A DNA stretch of 64,000 nt, taken from contig NZ_CAKZGO010000040.1 in NCBI RefSeq assembly GCF_936916975.1, positions 1 through 64,000 on the forward strand, read 5' to 3'. Positions 8,456-16,317 of this stretch are shown piece by piece. The DNA comes from an uncultured Dongia sp. Lineage in GTDB: Bacteria; Pseudomonadota; Alphaproteobacteria; Dongiales; Dongiaceae. The position numbers and the translations under genes are program-made. Numbering within the stretch: position 1 is the first letter of the stretch; the number at the start of each line of letters is the position of its first letter. The notes beneath the pieces were generated by a model. That model was given only the letters and a program-made list of their open reading frames with translations, ran no database searches and had not been told where the DNA came from.

Positions 8456-9480
8456 TGATGCTGCTCCGCGCTGCGACCCTCAGTCTTGCCGGCCTTGTGA
8501 TCCTTACCGCGTGTGGCCCAGAGGAACAGGCGCCGGCGCCGCGCAAGGTCGAGAATACCCTGCCGGCCGACTATTTCACGCCGCCCCCAGCACCGCCGCC
8601 GCCGCCACCTCCCCCACCCGAGCCGGTGCCCGAGGTCGTGGAAGAAGTAGCGCCACCGCCGCCACCGCCTCCTCCTCCGCCACCACCACCCGATCCGGCG
8701 CCGGGGCTGCGCGCGCTTGATGCTGCCCGCATTCTCGCCAAGCGTTGGGAAGTCGGGCCGCAAGTCAACGCGCCGGCCAAGGACTCGACCGTTGCCGAGG
8801 TTGACCCGCGCATGGTCGATAAGGATTACAGCCGCGATGAAGCGCCGCGCGTCGATAGCGGCCTTCCGGTTGATCGGCACCGCTGGATCACGGCGGATCG
8901 CGTGATCAACGCAGTGCTGATCACCCCGATCAATTCCCAACTGCCGGGCATGGTCCGGGCTGTGGTGGACAGCAACGTTTATGGCTCGGATGGGCGCTTG
9001 ATCCTGATCCCGAAAGGATCGGTCGCCCTTGGCCGCTATGCGTCCTTGTCGAAAGTCGGTGAAACCCGCTTGAATGTGCAGTGGTATCGCATCATTCGCC
9101 CGGATGGCGCGCATATCTGGAACGATGAGGAGCCCTTTTTCATCGCCCAGGACCTTGCCGGCCGCACTGGCTTGATTGGTGAGGTCGACAATCGCGTGTG
9201 GGAGCGTTACGGCGCTGCCTTCATCACCAGCCTCTTATCCGCCGCTGCGTCAACGACCGTCGCCCTTGGCGATAACGTCGCGCTCAACAATGCCGGCAAC
9301 AACATGTCTCAGCAGCTCGCCCAGGTGACGGCGAAGGTCCTGGATCAGAATTTGAACCTAGCGCCGATCATCACGATTGACGCTGGTTCACTTATGACCA
9401 TCGCGCTTACCAAGGACGTCTATTTGCGCGATCCGATTTATCCAAATGATGAAGAAGAATCCCCGGAGAACGTGCAATGA
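8455..9480 (+). CDS. virB10: VirB10/TrbI core-complex protein with an N-terminal lipobox
   Basis: A 341-residue VirB10-family protein. A long proline-rich spacer (residues ~42-82) is followed by the conserved beta-barrel domain: INAVLITPINSQLPGMVRA, GSVALGRY, RLNVQWYRIIRPDG and a C-terminal LAPIITIDAGSLMTIALTKDV. VirB10 spans from the inner to the outer membrane and senses ATP use by VirB4/B11. The start at 8455 forms a TAATG junction with virB9. From this start the N-terminus is a lipoprotein signal with LTAC, Cys at residue 20, instead of a cytoplasmic tail plus transmembrane helix. An alternative upstream start would need a ~300-base overlap with virB9. Confidence 0.9.
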   Translation: MMLLRAATLSLAGLVILTACGPEEQAPAPRKVENTLPADYFTPPPAPPPPPPPPPEPVPEVVEEVAPPPPPPPPPPPPPDPAPGLRALDAARILAKRWEVGPQVNAPAKDSTVAEVDPRMVDKDYSRDEAPRVDSGLPVDRHRWITADRVINAVLITPINSQLPGMVRAVVDSNVYGSDGRLILIPKGSVALGRYASLSKVGETRLNVQWYRIIRPDGAHIWNDEEPFFIAQDLAGRTGLIGEVDNRVWERYGAAFITSLLSAAASTTVALGDNVALNNAGNNMSQQLAQVTAKVLDQNLNLAPIITIDAGSLMTIALTKDVYLRDPIYPNDEEESPENVQ

Positions 9481-9491
9481 AGGATCGCGCA

Positions 9492-11780
9492 ATGAAAACC
9501 GTCCGCATAACGCTTGCGGCCCCGTTCTTAGCGGCGCATTTGGCGTTGCTGGTGCCTCTTGGCGCCTACGCTCAGACCGCCCCTACCTATGTGGCACCTA
9601 CCTATGTGGCACCGACCGGCACCACGCCCGCCACAGACCCGACCACGCCGGTAACGCTCGGCACGCCCGGGTCGTTCGGCACAACCGCGCCGACAGACAG
9701 CAAGGCCGCGCCAAAAGCTGGCACTCTTGCCACGAACCCGAGCCCGTCGCGCGGCACGTCTGCGGCAACTACCGCTGACAAGAAGTCGCAGCAAAAGATC
9801 ACGACCTCCCTCATCGAGCCGACATCTTTGCAAGACCCCGCCACGATCAATGCTCGACTGCCCGGCCTCACCACCCAACCCAAATTGGCCGACATTGGCG
9901 ACAAGCTCAATCAGGTCATGATTTCTGGCACACCAACGGTCAAGAATGGCCGCGTCACGATCGATTGGACGACCGTCAGTCGTTCGGACACCGGCCAGAC
10001 GGTAAACCTGCCGGCCCCGCTGGCCAGTGCGCTGCGCACCAAGGCGCAGTCATTGCCGGCGAAAACCAAGATCGCCGCCAAAGGCGATGCGGACGAACTC
10101 TATGAAGCTATCCGCACGCTCTTTGCGGCGCAGCCCGCCAGCGCCGGCCTCACCAACGCGGCCGGCAAATCTAGCGGGCAACAGGGGGGTGGTTCGACAC
10201 CGACCGCAGGCGGCCAGCAGACGACAAATGGTGACGTGAAGGCCCTCGCCTCCAAGGCCACCGACACCTCATCGTCATCCAATGAGGAAACCAGCGTTTC
10301 GGTCGATACAACGACGGAAGGCTGTTCCATCCGCATTGATATCCCCCAGGGCGTTGTCATCCAGCAGGAGGCGGTTATCACGACCGTCAATGGCAAGGTG
10401 GAACGTGGTGCCTGCGAAGACGGGTCGCTCCGCTGGCCCATTCGCAAGACCGGACTTGGTTGCACGGATCAAATCCGCGACACCGAAGCCCAGGGCCTCA
10501 CCAGACAGTATTATATCAACGACAAGGGCGAAGAACTGCCGGTACAGGAATGCGCTCTCGATAATGAACTGATCTATCCGATTGTCGAGGAAATCGGTTC
10601 TTGCCCCATGTACACGGACGAAAGCACCCGTCGCGTGTTCGACCAAGCCGAGCGCGTCTATCGCAATAACATGAATGTCCGTAGCATCGTCACTGATTGC
10701 GCGCCGACCGGTGATGGCTACGCGCTCGAAACCACGCCCGAGGGTTGCCAGTTCCGCGACGACTTCACGGCTGGCAGCAGCGTCCAGCAGATTCGGGACT
10801 TCTACGTCAAGAACGGCACCATGTTTTATACCGGTTCCTGCTATGATGGCCAGCAGACCTACGCCCACCAGTTCGAAGAATGCAGCGTTGCAATCGATGT
10901 TCCCGGCGGCATGGTCTACAACGCTCACCGCATCTTTATCAATGGCCCGAGCGGCAAGGCCTATCGGTCGGAATGCACGCCTTACGGTGCCGGCAGCGCC
11001 ATCACGGCGACCACGGATGGTTGCCAGTCAGTACATTATGACTATCCGCCCTTGCAGCAGTCGCGCGGCTCGGAACGGCTCTACTACATGGCAGGTGCAA
11101 CCCGCACCTATCTGACCCAATGTCAGGAATCCACCGCCGTCTACAATTGGGACCTTGTCGTTGCTGGTTATCAGCACAACGACGAAGCCAAGACCTCGAC
11201 GGAGATCCTTGCCGCCAACATCAACATACCGGGTGTTGGCGTGGTGCAGGTATCAGCACCCGCCGTTCGTGACGTATCGGCAATTATTCCCTACATGTTC
11301 GAGGAAACGAAAGACATCGCCAACGGTGAGCCTAAGACCTATGCGAGCTGCAACGCCTATGTTCCGACCGACAAGGTGCAGGTCTATCGGCGTGCCGACC
11401 AAACCACGTACACGGTCAAAGTCGGTGCCGGTGCTCCGCAAGGTCCGGTAGACGAGTGTACACGCTCTGATGAGTCGCGGACCACGTTCAGTCACGCCTG
11501 CGCTGGTACAAGTCCGGACTGCAACCCGAAGCTCGCAGGACCGAAAGGCAACACGACTTCGGGTGATCCAAGTTGCGCATCCGGTGCTGTGAGTCCTTCT
11601 ACGGGTTTCAACTGGAGCAAAGTTGAAACACGCACAACGACAACTATGCCCGCAGGTGCCGGCGGTGAGTCGATTGTCGGCAATTGGGCGCTGAAGAACT
11701 ACCTGCAATTATCTATGTGGATGCACTACTCCTATCCCCCGTCAGGACAAGGCTCGTGCAAAGACACCGGTAAAGATTGA
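9492..11780 (+). CDS. Large secreted cysteine-module protein inside the T4SS operon
   Basis: A 762-residue exported protein of unknown function. The ATG at 9492 has an AAGGA site and opens a signal peptide (VRITLAAPFLAAHLALLVPLGAYA). An ATG at 9477 that overlaps virB10 is possible. A Thr/Pro/Ala-rich, probably disordered region (to about residue 270) is followed by six modules of about 45 residues (~276-555), each with a Cys near its start and another about 30 residues later, with an aromatic-rich strand before the second Cys; motifs include EGCSIRID, LGCTDQIR, GSCPMYTD, EGCQFRDD, EECSVAID and DGCQSVHY. Further cysteines follow in a C-terminal domain (HACAGTSPDC). Coupling to virB10 and the terminator right after it place it as the last product of the core operon. 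A surface or mating-pair role is inference. Confidence 0.85.
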   Translation: MKTVRITLAAPFLAAHLALLVPLGAYAQTAPTYVAPTYVAPTGTTPATDPTTPVTLGTPGSFGTTAPTDSKAAPKAGTLATNPSPSRGTSAATTADKKSQQKITTSLIEPTSLQDPATINARLPGLTTQPKLADIGDKLNQVMISGTPTVKNGRVTIDWTTVSRSDTGQTVNLPAPLASALRTKAQSLPAKTKIAAKGDADELYEAIRTLFAAQPASAGLTNAAGKSSGQQGGGSTPTAGGQQTTNGDVKALASKATDTSSSSNEETSVSVDTTTEGCSIRIDIPQGVVIQQEAVITTVNGKVERGACEDGSLRWPIRKTGLGCTDQIRDTEAQGLTRQYYINDKGEELPVQECALDNELIYPIVEEIGSCPMYTDESTRRVFDQAERVYRNNMNVRSIVTDCAPTGDGYALETTPEGCQFRDDFTAGSSVQQIRDFYVKNGTMFYTGSCYDGQQTYAHQFEECSVAIDVPGGMVYNAHRIFINGPSGKAYRSECTPYGAGSAITATTDGCQSVHYDYPPLQQSRGSERLYYMAGATRTYLTQCQESTAVYNWDLVVAGYQHNDEAKTSTEILAANINIPGVGVVQVSAPAVRDVSAIIPYMFEETKDIANGEPKTYASCNAYVPTDKVQVYRRADQTTYTVKVGAGAPQGPVDECTRSDESRTTFSHACAGTSPDCNPKLAGPKGNTTSGDPSCASGAVSPSTGFNWSKVETRTTTTMPAGAGGESIVGNWALKNYLQLSMWMHYSYPPSGQGSCKDTGKD

Positions 11781-11788
11781 TCAACTCA

Positions 11789-11821
11789 GGCGGCCGGCTG
11801 ATGCCGGCCGCCTTTCATTTT
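11789..11821 (+). terminator. Rho-independent terminator after the virB2-virB10 unit
   Basis: Perfect 10-base arms (11789-11798 and 11803-11812) enclose a TGAT loop and are followed by TTTCATTTT. It lies nine bases after the stop of the cysteine-module gene and before virB11, so virB11 probably depends on read-through or on its own promoter. Confidence 0.85.
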
Positions 11822-11843
11822 CTCCGATCATCTGGATCGATTG

Positions 11844-12755
11844 ATGGACGAGTTTTTAAGACCGCTTATGCGTTGGGTAAATCACAAGAACGCCGCCGAA
11901 GTGCTGGTCAATCGCTTCGGTGAAGTCATTGTTGAATGCCACGGCGAAGACCCGCGGCCCATCAAAGACCCGGCGCTGACCCAAGAGTATTTCGAGCGGT
12001 TGGCGCGCATGCTGTCCAACAAACTCGAAATTAAAGACTTCGAGAAGAAGCCCATTCTCGCCACCAAGCTCCCGGGCGGTCACCGCCTGCAGCTCAACAT
12101 TGGCTCGTTCGTCCTCTCCGGCATCGCCCTATCTGTCCGCGTTGCCAGCACGAAGGAGTACCGCCTTGATGACTACGCCTGCAGCCCGGAAACCGTGGAG
12201 CTACTGACGAAGGCCCTCGTCGACGGCCTCAACATCGTGATTTCAGGTGGGACCTTCTCGGGCAAAACGCAGTTTATGAATGCCCTTGGCAAATTCATCC
12301 CTGATAAGCAGCGACTGTTGACGGCCGAGGACGTGGACGAACTCAAGCTCGACCATGTTCACAACCTCGTTCGCTTTGTCGTCAACCGCCTCAGCACGCG
12401 TGAAGAGATCACCTATCGCGACGTCATCGATAGCATGACGCGCATGCGGCCGGACCGCATCTGGGTTGGCGAAATGTCGATTCAGAACACCTGGATTCTC
12501 TTGCGCTTGCTCGATACCGGTCACGCCGGCCTGCTCACCACGATCCATGCCGACTGTCCGGCCGGTGTTTTTGACGCCATCGAGCGCAACATCCAGCTGG
12601 CCGGTTTCGATAGGACCGGTGTGCGCGACTACTTCATGAACAAGATCGATCTTGTCGTGCAAATCCGCCGCCGGCCCGGGACTCATGTTCGCGAGGTGAG
12701 CGCTATTCATCGCCGCGGCGATGACCTCTCCGCCACGCCATCCCTCTTCCACTAA
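11844..12755 (+). CDS. virB11: VirB11 traffic ATPase
   Basis: A 303-residue hexameric ATPase of the secretion-ATPase family that docks under the channel and switches VirB4 between pilus assembly and DNA transfer. Walker A is GGTFSGKT at residues 135-142, an unusual Phe replacing the common Gly; the Asp box (RLLTAEDVDELK), Walker B region (RPDRIWVGEM) and His box (GHAGLLTTIHAD) are all present. The ATG at 11844 is used; a TTG directly before it is also open. It is separated from the upstream virB genes by a strong terminator. Confidence 0.93.
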   Translation: MDEFLRPLMRWVNHKNAAEVLVNRFGEVIVECHGEDPRPIKDPALTQEYFERLARMLSNKLEIKDFEKKPILATKLPGGHRLQLNIGSFVLSGIALSVRVASTKEYRLDDYACSPETVELLTKALVDGLNIVISGGTFSGKTQFMNALGKFIPDKQRLLTAEDVDELKLDHVHNLVRFVVNRLSTREEITYRDVIDSMTRMRPDRIWVGEMSIQNTWILLRLLDTGHAGLLTTIHADCPAGVFDAIERNIQLAGFDRTGVRDYFMNKIDLVVQIRRRPGTHVREVSAIHRRGDDLSATPSLFH

Positions 12756-12787
12756 CCACAACCCTAAACGTTAAAGGAACTTCGACC

Positions 12788-13141
12788 TTGTCAAACTTGA
12801 CTCAGGCCATCCTCGTCACCATCGGCGTTGCTGTCGGCAGTGCCGCAGGCACCTACACCACGGCAACGATCCTCATCCCGGAGGGAGTCATTGCGCCGGC
12901 TGTAACCATGCCTGCCGAGGGTCAACAGACCGCCTCTCAGAACGACGTAGCCGACAACGATCTGATCCTGTCGCCCGCGGACTATCTCGCTGCGGCCGAA
13001 GCATGTCGGGGTGTCGACCCGAGCATCGGTGTGGCCAATGCCACCGAGCAGCTGGCAACCGCCCGCGCAACAGCCAACGAGCTATTGCGGAAGGCGGTCG
13101 AAGCCGCGGGGCTGGATCCCAAGAACTGTGCCAAGCGATAG
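12788..13141 (+). CDS. Small single-pass membrane protein after virB11
   Basis: A 117-residue product starting with TTG after an AAAGGAA site. Residues ~6-30 form one hydrophobic segment rich in Gly, Ala, Thr and Val (ILVTIGVAVGSAAGTYTTA), followed by an acidic, probably periplasmic, domain with two cysteines (EACRGVD and DPKNCAKR) that could pair. No family is recognised. It is the last gene of the T4SS segment and may be an accessory channel or entry-exclusion factor; that role is inferred from position only. Confidence 0.6.
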   Translation: MSNLTQAILVTIGVAVGSAAGTYTTATILIPEGVIAPAVTMPAEGQQTASQNDVADNDLILSPADYLAAAEACRGVDPSIGVANATEQLATARATANELLRKAVEAAGLDPKNCAKR

Positions 13142-13305
13142 CGATAAGGGGTGCTGTCTTGCAAAAAGCGTATTGCCTGGGAGCGTAAATTGCCTCTTGG
13201 GCTAACGCGCGTTGGCACCCCAAACCCGAATCGGCTTACAACGGGAAATCTACATCTAGTAGCGGAGGACCGAGATCGGTCTAAACAGAGCGCAGAAATA
13301 AGAAA

Positions 13306-13325
13306 GCCCGGCTTGCAGGCCGGGC
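13306..13325 (+). terminator. Hairpin terminator of the virB11 unit
   Basis: Seven-base GC-only arms (13306-13312 and 13319-13325) with a TTGCAG loop lie in the gap after the small membrane protein. The tail is not U-rich, so termination is likely but not certain. Confidence 0.6.
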
Positions 13326-13339
13326 GATCTTCAAGGAGC

Positions 13340-13381
13340 GGATAGCGCCCCAGGGACTTAGAACACCCCCAGACGCTATCC
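13340..13381 (+). promoter_or_regulatory. Stem-loop in the leader of the RepC/DnaA-like gene
   Basis: GGATAGCG at 13340-13347 pairs perfectly with CGCTATCC at 13374-13381 around a 26-base loop. It sits about 90 bases before the start of a replication-type protein, after the terminator hairpin at 13306-13325. Such leaders often control rep expression. A possible -35 (TTGACT) lies downstream at about 13433, so the stem could be in a longer transcript or act as DNA. The 13142-13473 gap holds nothing else obvious. Confidence 0.35.
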
Positions 13382-13473
13382 CACATTTCAGAGTTGGACA
13401 AGCCTAAAATGCGTTTTAGGCAACGGAATGTGTTGACTTTTTGCTGCGCTCCCATTTGGGGAGCTTGAATGAC

Positions 13474-14850
13474 ATGAATCCAGCCCAGGACCACCAACCC
13501 GGCTTCGCGCGCCGGCCGGCGAACTTTGGAAAATTGGTAGCACTTGCAGAGAGTTACCAGGCCGAGGCCCTTAGCCGCGATGAGATCACGCGGGCCATTC
13601 TGTTCGGTATGCCGCACCTCACGCCGGCAGAAACCAAGCTTTTGCAGCTGTATTTCAGCTTTCTGGGCCGTGCCGACCTCTTGAGCGGTCGGGCCTTCGT
13701 CTACCCGTCAAGCAAGCTTCTGGAAGCCACTACAGGATGGAGCGCCAGCACTATCCGGCGCCTGCGCCAAGCGCTCGAGCATAAGGGCCTCATCATCCGC
13801 AACCTCAACCGCGCCAATCGTCCGGCGCACGATGAAGCCGTCGATCTGCGCCCATTGCTGGCGACCGTGCGCCAGGCTCAGGACGATGCCGAGACCGTCT
13901 TCGAGGCTCACCGCTCTTATGTTGCCGGCCTCGCCGGCAACGATATCTACCAGGAAGAAAGAAGCGCCCACCCGCGCGAAACCGATCACCTAATACAGTC
14001 CCAGGATTACCAAGTTCATTCTGTAACCAAATCGGAGCGCCCGGCGGCTAAGCGGCCGGTCGCCAGCACCAACATCGAAACAGCAGCGATCCAAAATCCA
14101 GTCTCGCCGAAAGAACGAGCTCAAGTTCGTTTTGAAACAAAACGTGTCAAATCCAGCCAGTCCAAATCAGGATCGACCATCGCTGAAAAACAGGACCGTG
14201 GTGCGTTGGCAAGAGCCATCGAACTCGCGCCAGAGCTGGCGCCCTACTTCGCCGGCACGGAAATTGGCACAGCATCCGTGACCGCGCTGCTCGCCCTAGC
14301 GGGCCAGGCCGTTGCCGGCCTTTTCCCAGACCGAAACACCGCGACACATACCTGGAACTGGGCAGTCAAACGGCATGGTTGGCGCGCCATCCTGGGGCTT
14401 GTTTCCGCCCTCGCCGACCCCTCCGTGCGGGATGGTTACGGCTTCCTGGGCTGGATTTCGAAGACACCGGGGATCGACTTTTCCACCAACCTGCAGCGCG
14501 CAAGCGCGGCGCGTGCGGCGGAAGCCGAAGAGCCTACGGAGACTGCGTCAAATGGCGCTGGATTGGTTGGCGATAAGTCGCCGCCGGTCGCGGTTGTGAG
14601 CCTGGATCTGGCGCCGCAATGGGCTTCCATGCTCGACATTTTGAGCAAGGAATTGGGAGCTGCTACGGTCAATGCCTGGTTGGCATTCCTGGGCTATCAT
14701 GGCATCGAGGCGCGGACGCTCTATTTGACGGCGCCGGGGGCTTTCATCCGTGACCGGGTCCAGATGAATTACACCGACGCGATCGTCCGGGCAGCCAAGG
14801 CCATTGGCCTCGATATCACCCACGTCGAAATCACTGTGGCGACGAGTTGA
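13474..14850 (+). CDS. Replication-type protein: RepC-like winged helix plus DnaA domain-I-like tail
   Basis: A 458-residue protein. Residues ~45-130 form a winged-helix region resembling the N-terminal domain of RepC-type plasmid initiators: LTPAETKLLQLYFSFLGR, VYPSSKLLEATTGWSAST, IRRLRQALEHKGLIIRNLN. A linker with low complexity follows. Around residues 250-340 is a helical region like the RepC C-terminal part (PELAPYFAG, ALAGQAVAGLFP, GYGFLGWISKTPG). The last ~75 residues (APQWASMLDILSKELG, VNAWLAFLGYHG, LYLTAPGAFIRDRVQMNY) match the pattern of DnaA domain I, which binds helicase loader partners. The ATG at 13474 follows GGGGAG. It may be a second replication initiator or a helicase-recruiting regulator; a separate iteron origin exists near 33 kb. 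Confidence 0.7.
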   Translation: MNPAQDHQPGFARRPANFGKLVALAESYQAEALSRDEITRAILFGMPHLTPAETKLLQLYFSFLGRADLLSGRAFVYPSSKLLEATTGWSASTIRRLRQALEHKGLIIRNLNRANRPAHDEAVDLRPLLATVRQAQDDAETVFEAHRSYVAGLAGNDIYQEERSAHPRETDHLIQSQDYQVHSVTKSERPAAKRPVASTNIETAAIQNPVSPKERAQVRFETKRVKSSQSKSGSTIAEKQDRGALARAIELAPELAPYFAGTEIGTASVTALLALAGQAVAGLFPDRNTATHTWNWAVKRHGWRAILGLVSALADPSVRDGYGFLGWISKTPGIDFSTNLQRASAARAAEAEEPTETASNGAGLVGDKSPPVAVVSLDLAPQWASMLDILSKELGAATVNAWLAFLGYHGIEARTLYLTAPGAFIRDRVQMNYTDAIVRAAKAIGLDITHVEITVATS

Positions 14851-14853
14851 GTC

Positions 14854-15294
14854 ATGCGGAGATTCAGGCATGTTTTCACCGTCGCCTTGCTGCTGGGCTT
14901 CGCCCTGCCGGCAGCGGCCAACGAGATCCGCGCGATCGACGGCGACACAATCGTTATCGACCAGGTCCGATATCGATTGCTCGGCATTGCAGCACCCGAC
15001 AAGCCCAAGGACGCCAAGGACCGGGCGACCGCCGTCATGATCGAGCTGCTGGCCGTAGGCGGCGTCTCGTGCCAGCCGACCGGCCGCAAGAGCTACAACC
15101 GCCTGGAAGCACGTTGCTCCAATTCCAAGGGCGATCTTGCCGGCCAGATGGTCAGCCGAGGCTTTGCGCTCGACTGGCGGAAATATTCAGGTGGTGCTTA
15201 TGCGCCACAAGAAAACGCCGCGCGAAACGCCAAAATCGGGCTTTGGTCACTCGGCTATGAACCAACCAGTAACCCCAATGCGTTATCCAGATAG
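14854..15294 (+). CDS. Secreted thermonuclease-like protein (SNase family)
   Basis: A 146-residue protein starting four bases after the replication-type gene. A signal peptide (residues 1-22, ending AAA|NEI) precedes a staphylococcal-nuclease fold: AIDGDTIVI carries the first catalytic Asp, YRLLGIAAPD the catalytic Arg and the following Asp region, and SYNRLEARC contains the third Arg region. A short Cys pair (SCQPTG and EARCSN) may form a disulphide. SNase-like proteins are common on conjugative elements, where they may trim DNA or clear the periplasm. The glutamate equivalent in the active site is not clear by eye, so activity is uncertain. Confidence 0.75.
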   Translation: MRRFRHVFTVALLLGFALPAAANEIRAIDGDTIVIDQVRYRLLGIAAPDKPKDAKDRATAVMIELLAVGGVSCQPTGRKSYNRLEARCSNSKGDLAGQMVSRGFALDWRKYSGGAYAPQENAARNAKIGLWSLGYEPTSNPNALSR

Positions 15295-15413
15295 TCCATG
15301 GGCGGCCGAGTCAGGCCGACCCGGCGAAGCCGCCGCCCCACGACCAGGCAGGGCGGCGTAGCCGGGTGAACCTGTGGACCCATCGGGGTAACGAAGATCG
15401 AAACCAAACCTAT

Positions 15414-15620
15414 ATGAATAGTATGGACAACGAGACACAGAAGTTGATCGACATTGCGAAGCGGCTTGCCGACGAACAACAAACGCAGTTTCACGTCATC
15501 GGTAATTTTCTAGGGAATCGCGAAATAATTTCTGCAGATCAGCTCCAGCGCTTCTATCTGTCTTATCCGACGATCAAGTTTCAATTTTCCACCACAACGC
15601 AGGAACAGAAGGCATCATGA
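15414..15620 (+). CDS. Small hypothetical soluble protein
   Basis: About 68 residues from the ATG at 15414; an earlier GTG at 15366 and a later ATG at 15423 are possible. It contains IDIAKRLADEQQTQFHVIGNFLG and a C-terminal strand-rich end. No family is recognised. It ends inside the start of the next small gene (ATGA), so the two are coupled and may be one functional unit. Confidence 0.5.
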   Translation: MNSMDNETQKLIDIAKRLADEQQTQFHVIGNFLGNREIISADQLQRFYLSYPTIKFQFSTTTQEQKAS

Positions 15621-15853
15621 CGGAAGACGAACAAACCATCGCCGACTATTGCGGCCCGAATCTCGATAAGCTGAAAGCGGATGGCGAACACAATCCAGAC
15701 CAACTCATCATCGCTCAGGCCGTCGAACAATCTTGTACTCAGTACATTCATCCACTTCAAAAGGCTAAGACGTTCGCAGAAATCGGGGCCGCTGTTAGTG
15801 CATTGTCTCTGATCGTCTTGCTCGCATATGTAATTTGGAAGAAGTTAAGGTAG
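15617..15853 (+). CDS. Small membrane-anchored hypothetical protein
   Basis: A 78-residue protein with a soluble N-terminal part, including two cysteines (ADYCGPN and EQSCTQY), and one C-terminal transmembrane helix (IGAAVSALSLIVLLAYVIW) ending in KKLR. It overlaps the preceding small gene by four bases. The tail-anchored layout with a cytoplasmic pair partner recalls small immunity or exclusion modules, but no function can be assigned. Confidence 0.5.
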   Translation: MTEDEQTIADYCGPNLDKLKADGEHNPDQLIIAQAVEQSCTQYIHPLQKAKTFAEIGAAVSALSLIVLLAYVIWKKLR

Positions 15854-16091
15854 CAATCGGCCTTCTGGCACATCCCTACGGGACCAGGCTTTATCTCGCG
15901 CTGCTCGGCGGAGCCCGCGCGCGGGTTCCGCCCTTCCGGTTGCGATCCTTTGCGCAGAGATGTGGCCGGCGCGGATCTCCGCGAGAGGTCGTCGCCGGCC
16001 ATGATCGACGGTCAAGCACTCCGTCGCCAAATACTCACCCCACGTAAGACATAGTGCGACCCGCAGTGCGGGCCACCCCTTCCCTTTCCCG

Positions 16092-16317
16092 GATGCTAAG
16101 AGGCTTCGCCCCCCGCGCTGGCCAGTGCTTGACGCAAGCGCGACCGTGGGGGTTTCCCCGCCGTTCGGCCTACGGCCTGCCACGGCCCGCGCCTATGGCG
16201 CTGGGCGATACCCCTCCCCCACGATCGACACTGGCCATTGCTACCCCCACCGCTCACGCGGCCCCGGAAGCATGCGCGAGCTGCATGCTTCGCATGGCAA
16301 AGAAGGGAAATCGGGAA
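16092..16317 (+). promoter_or_regulatory. Long structured leader, copy A (before the DUF3560/methyltransferase gene)
   Basis: This GC-rich 226-base leader is homologous to the one before ssb (45589-45844). Shared landmarks, in order, are GCTAAG/GCTAGG, a GGCTT..GCCCC hairpin, GCAAGCGCGA, TTTCCCC, TTCGGCC..CGGCC, GCTGGG, TTGCTA and a final GAAGCATG..CATGCTTC stem (16267-16274 with 16284-16291). A 12-base outer stem pairs 16141-16152 with 16216-16227, with one mismatch. The equivalent stem in copy B has different bases that still pair, which argues for a folded RNA or folded single-stranded DNA. The region 15854-16091 before it has further GC-rich inverted repeats but no gene. Confidence 0.7.

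Noticed and set aside
8089-9114. A 341-codon minus-strand frame opposite virB9/virB10
   Set aside because: It mirrors the proline and alanine codon runs of virB10 and has no independent support.
16054-16317. An extended N-terminus for the DUF3560/methyltransferase protein
   Set aside because: The extension translates the conserved leader, which also occurs before the unrelated ssb gene, so it is not coding.
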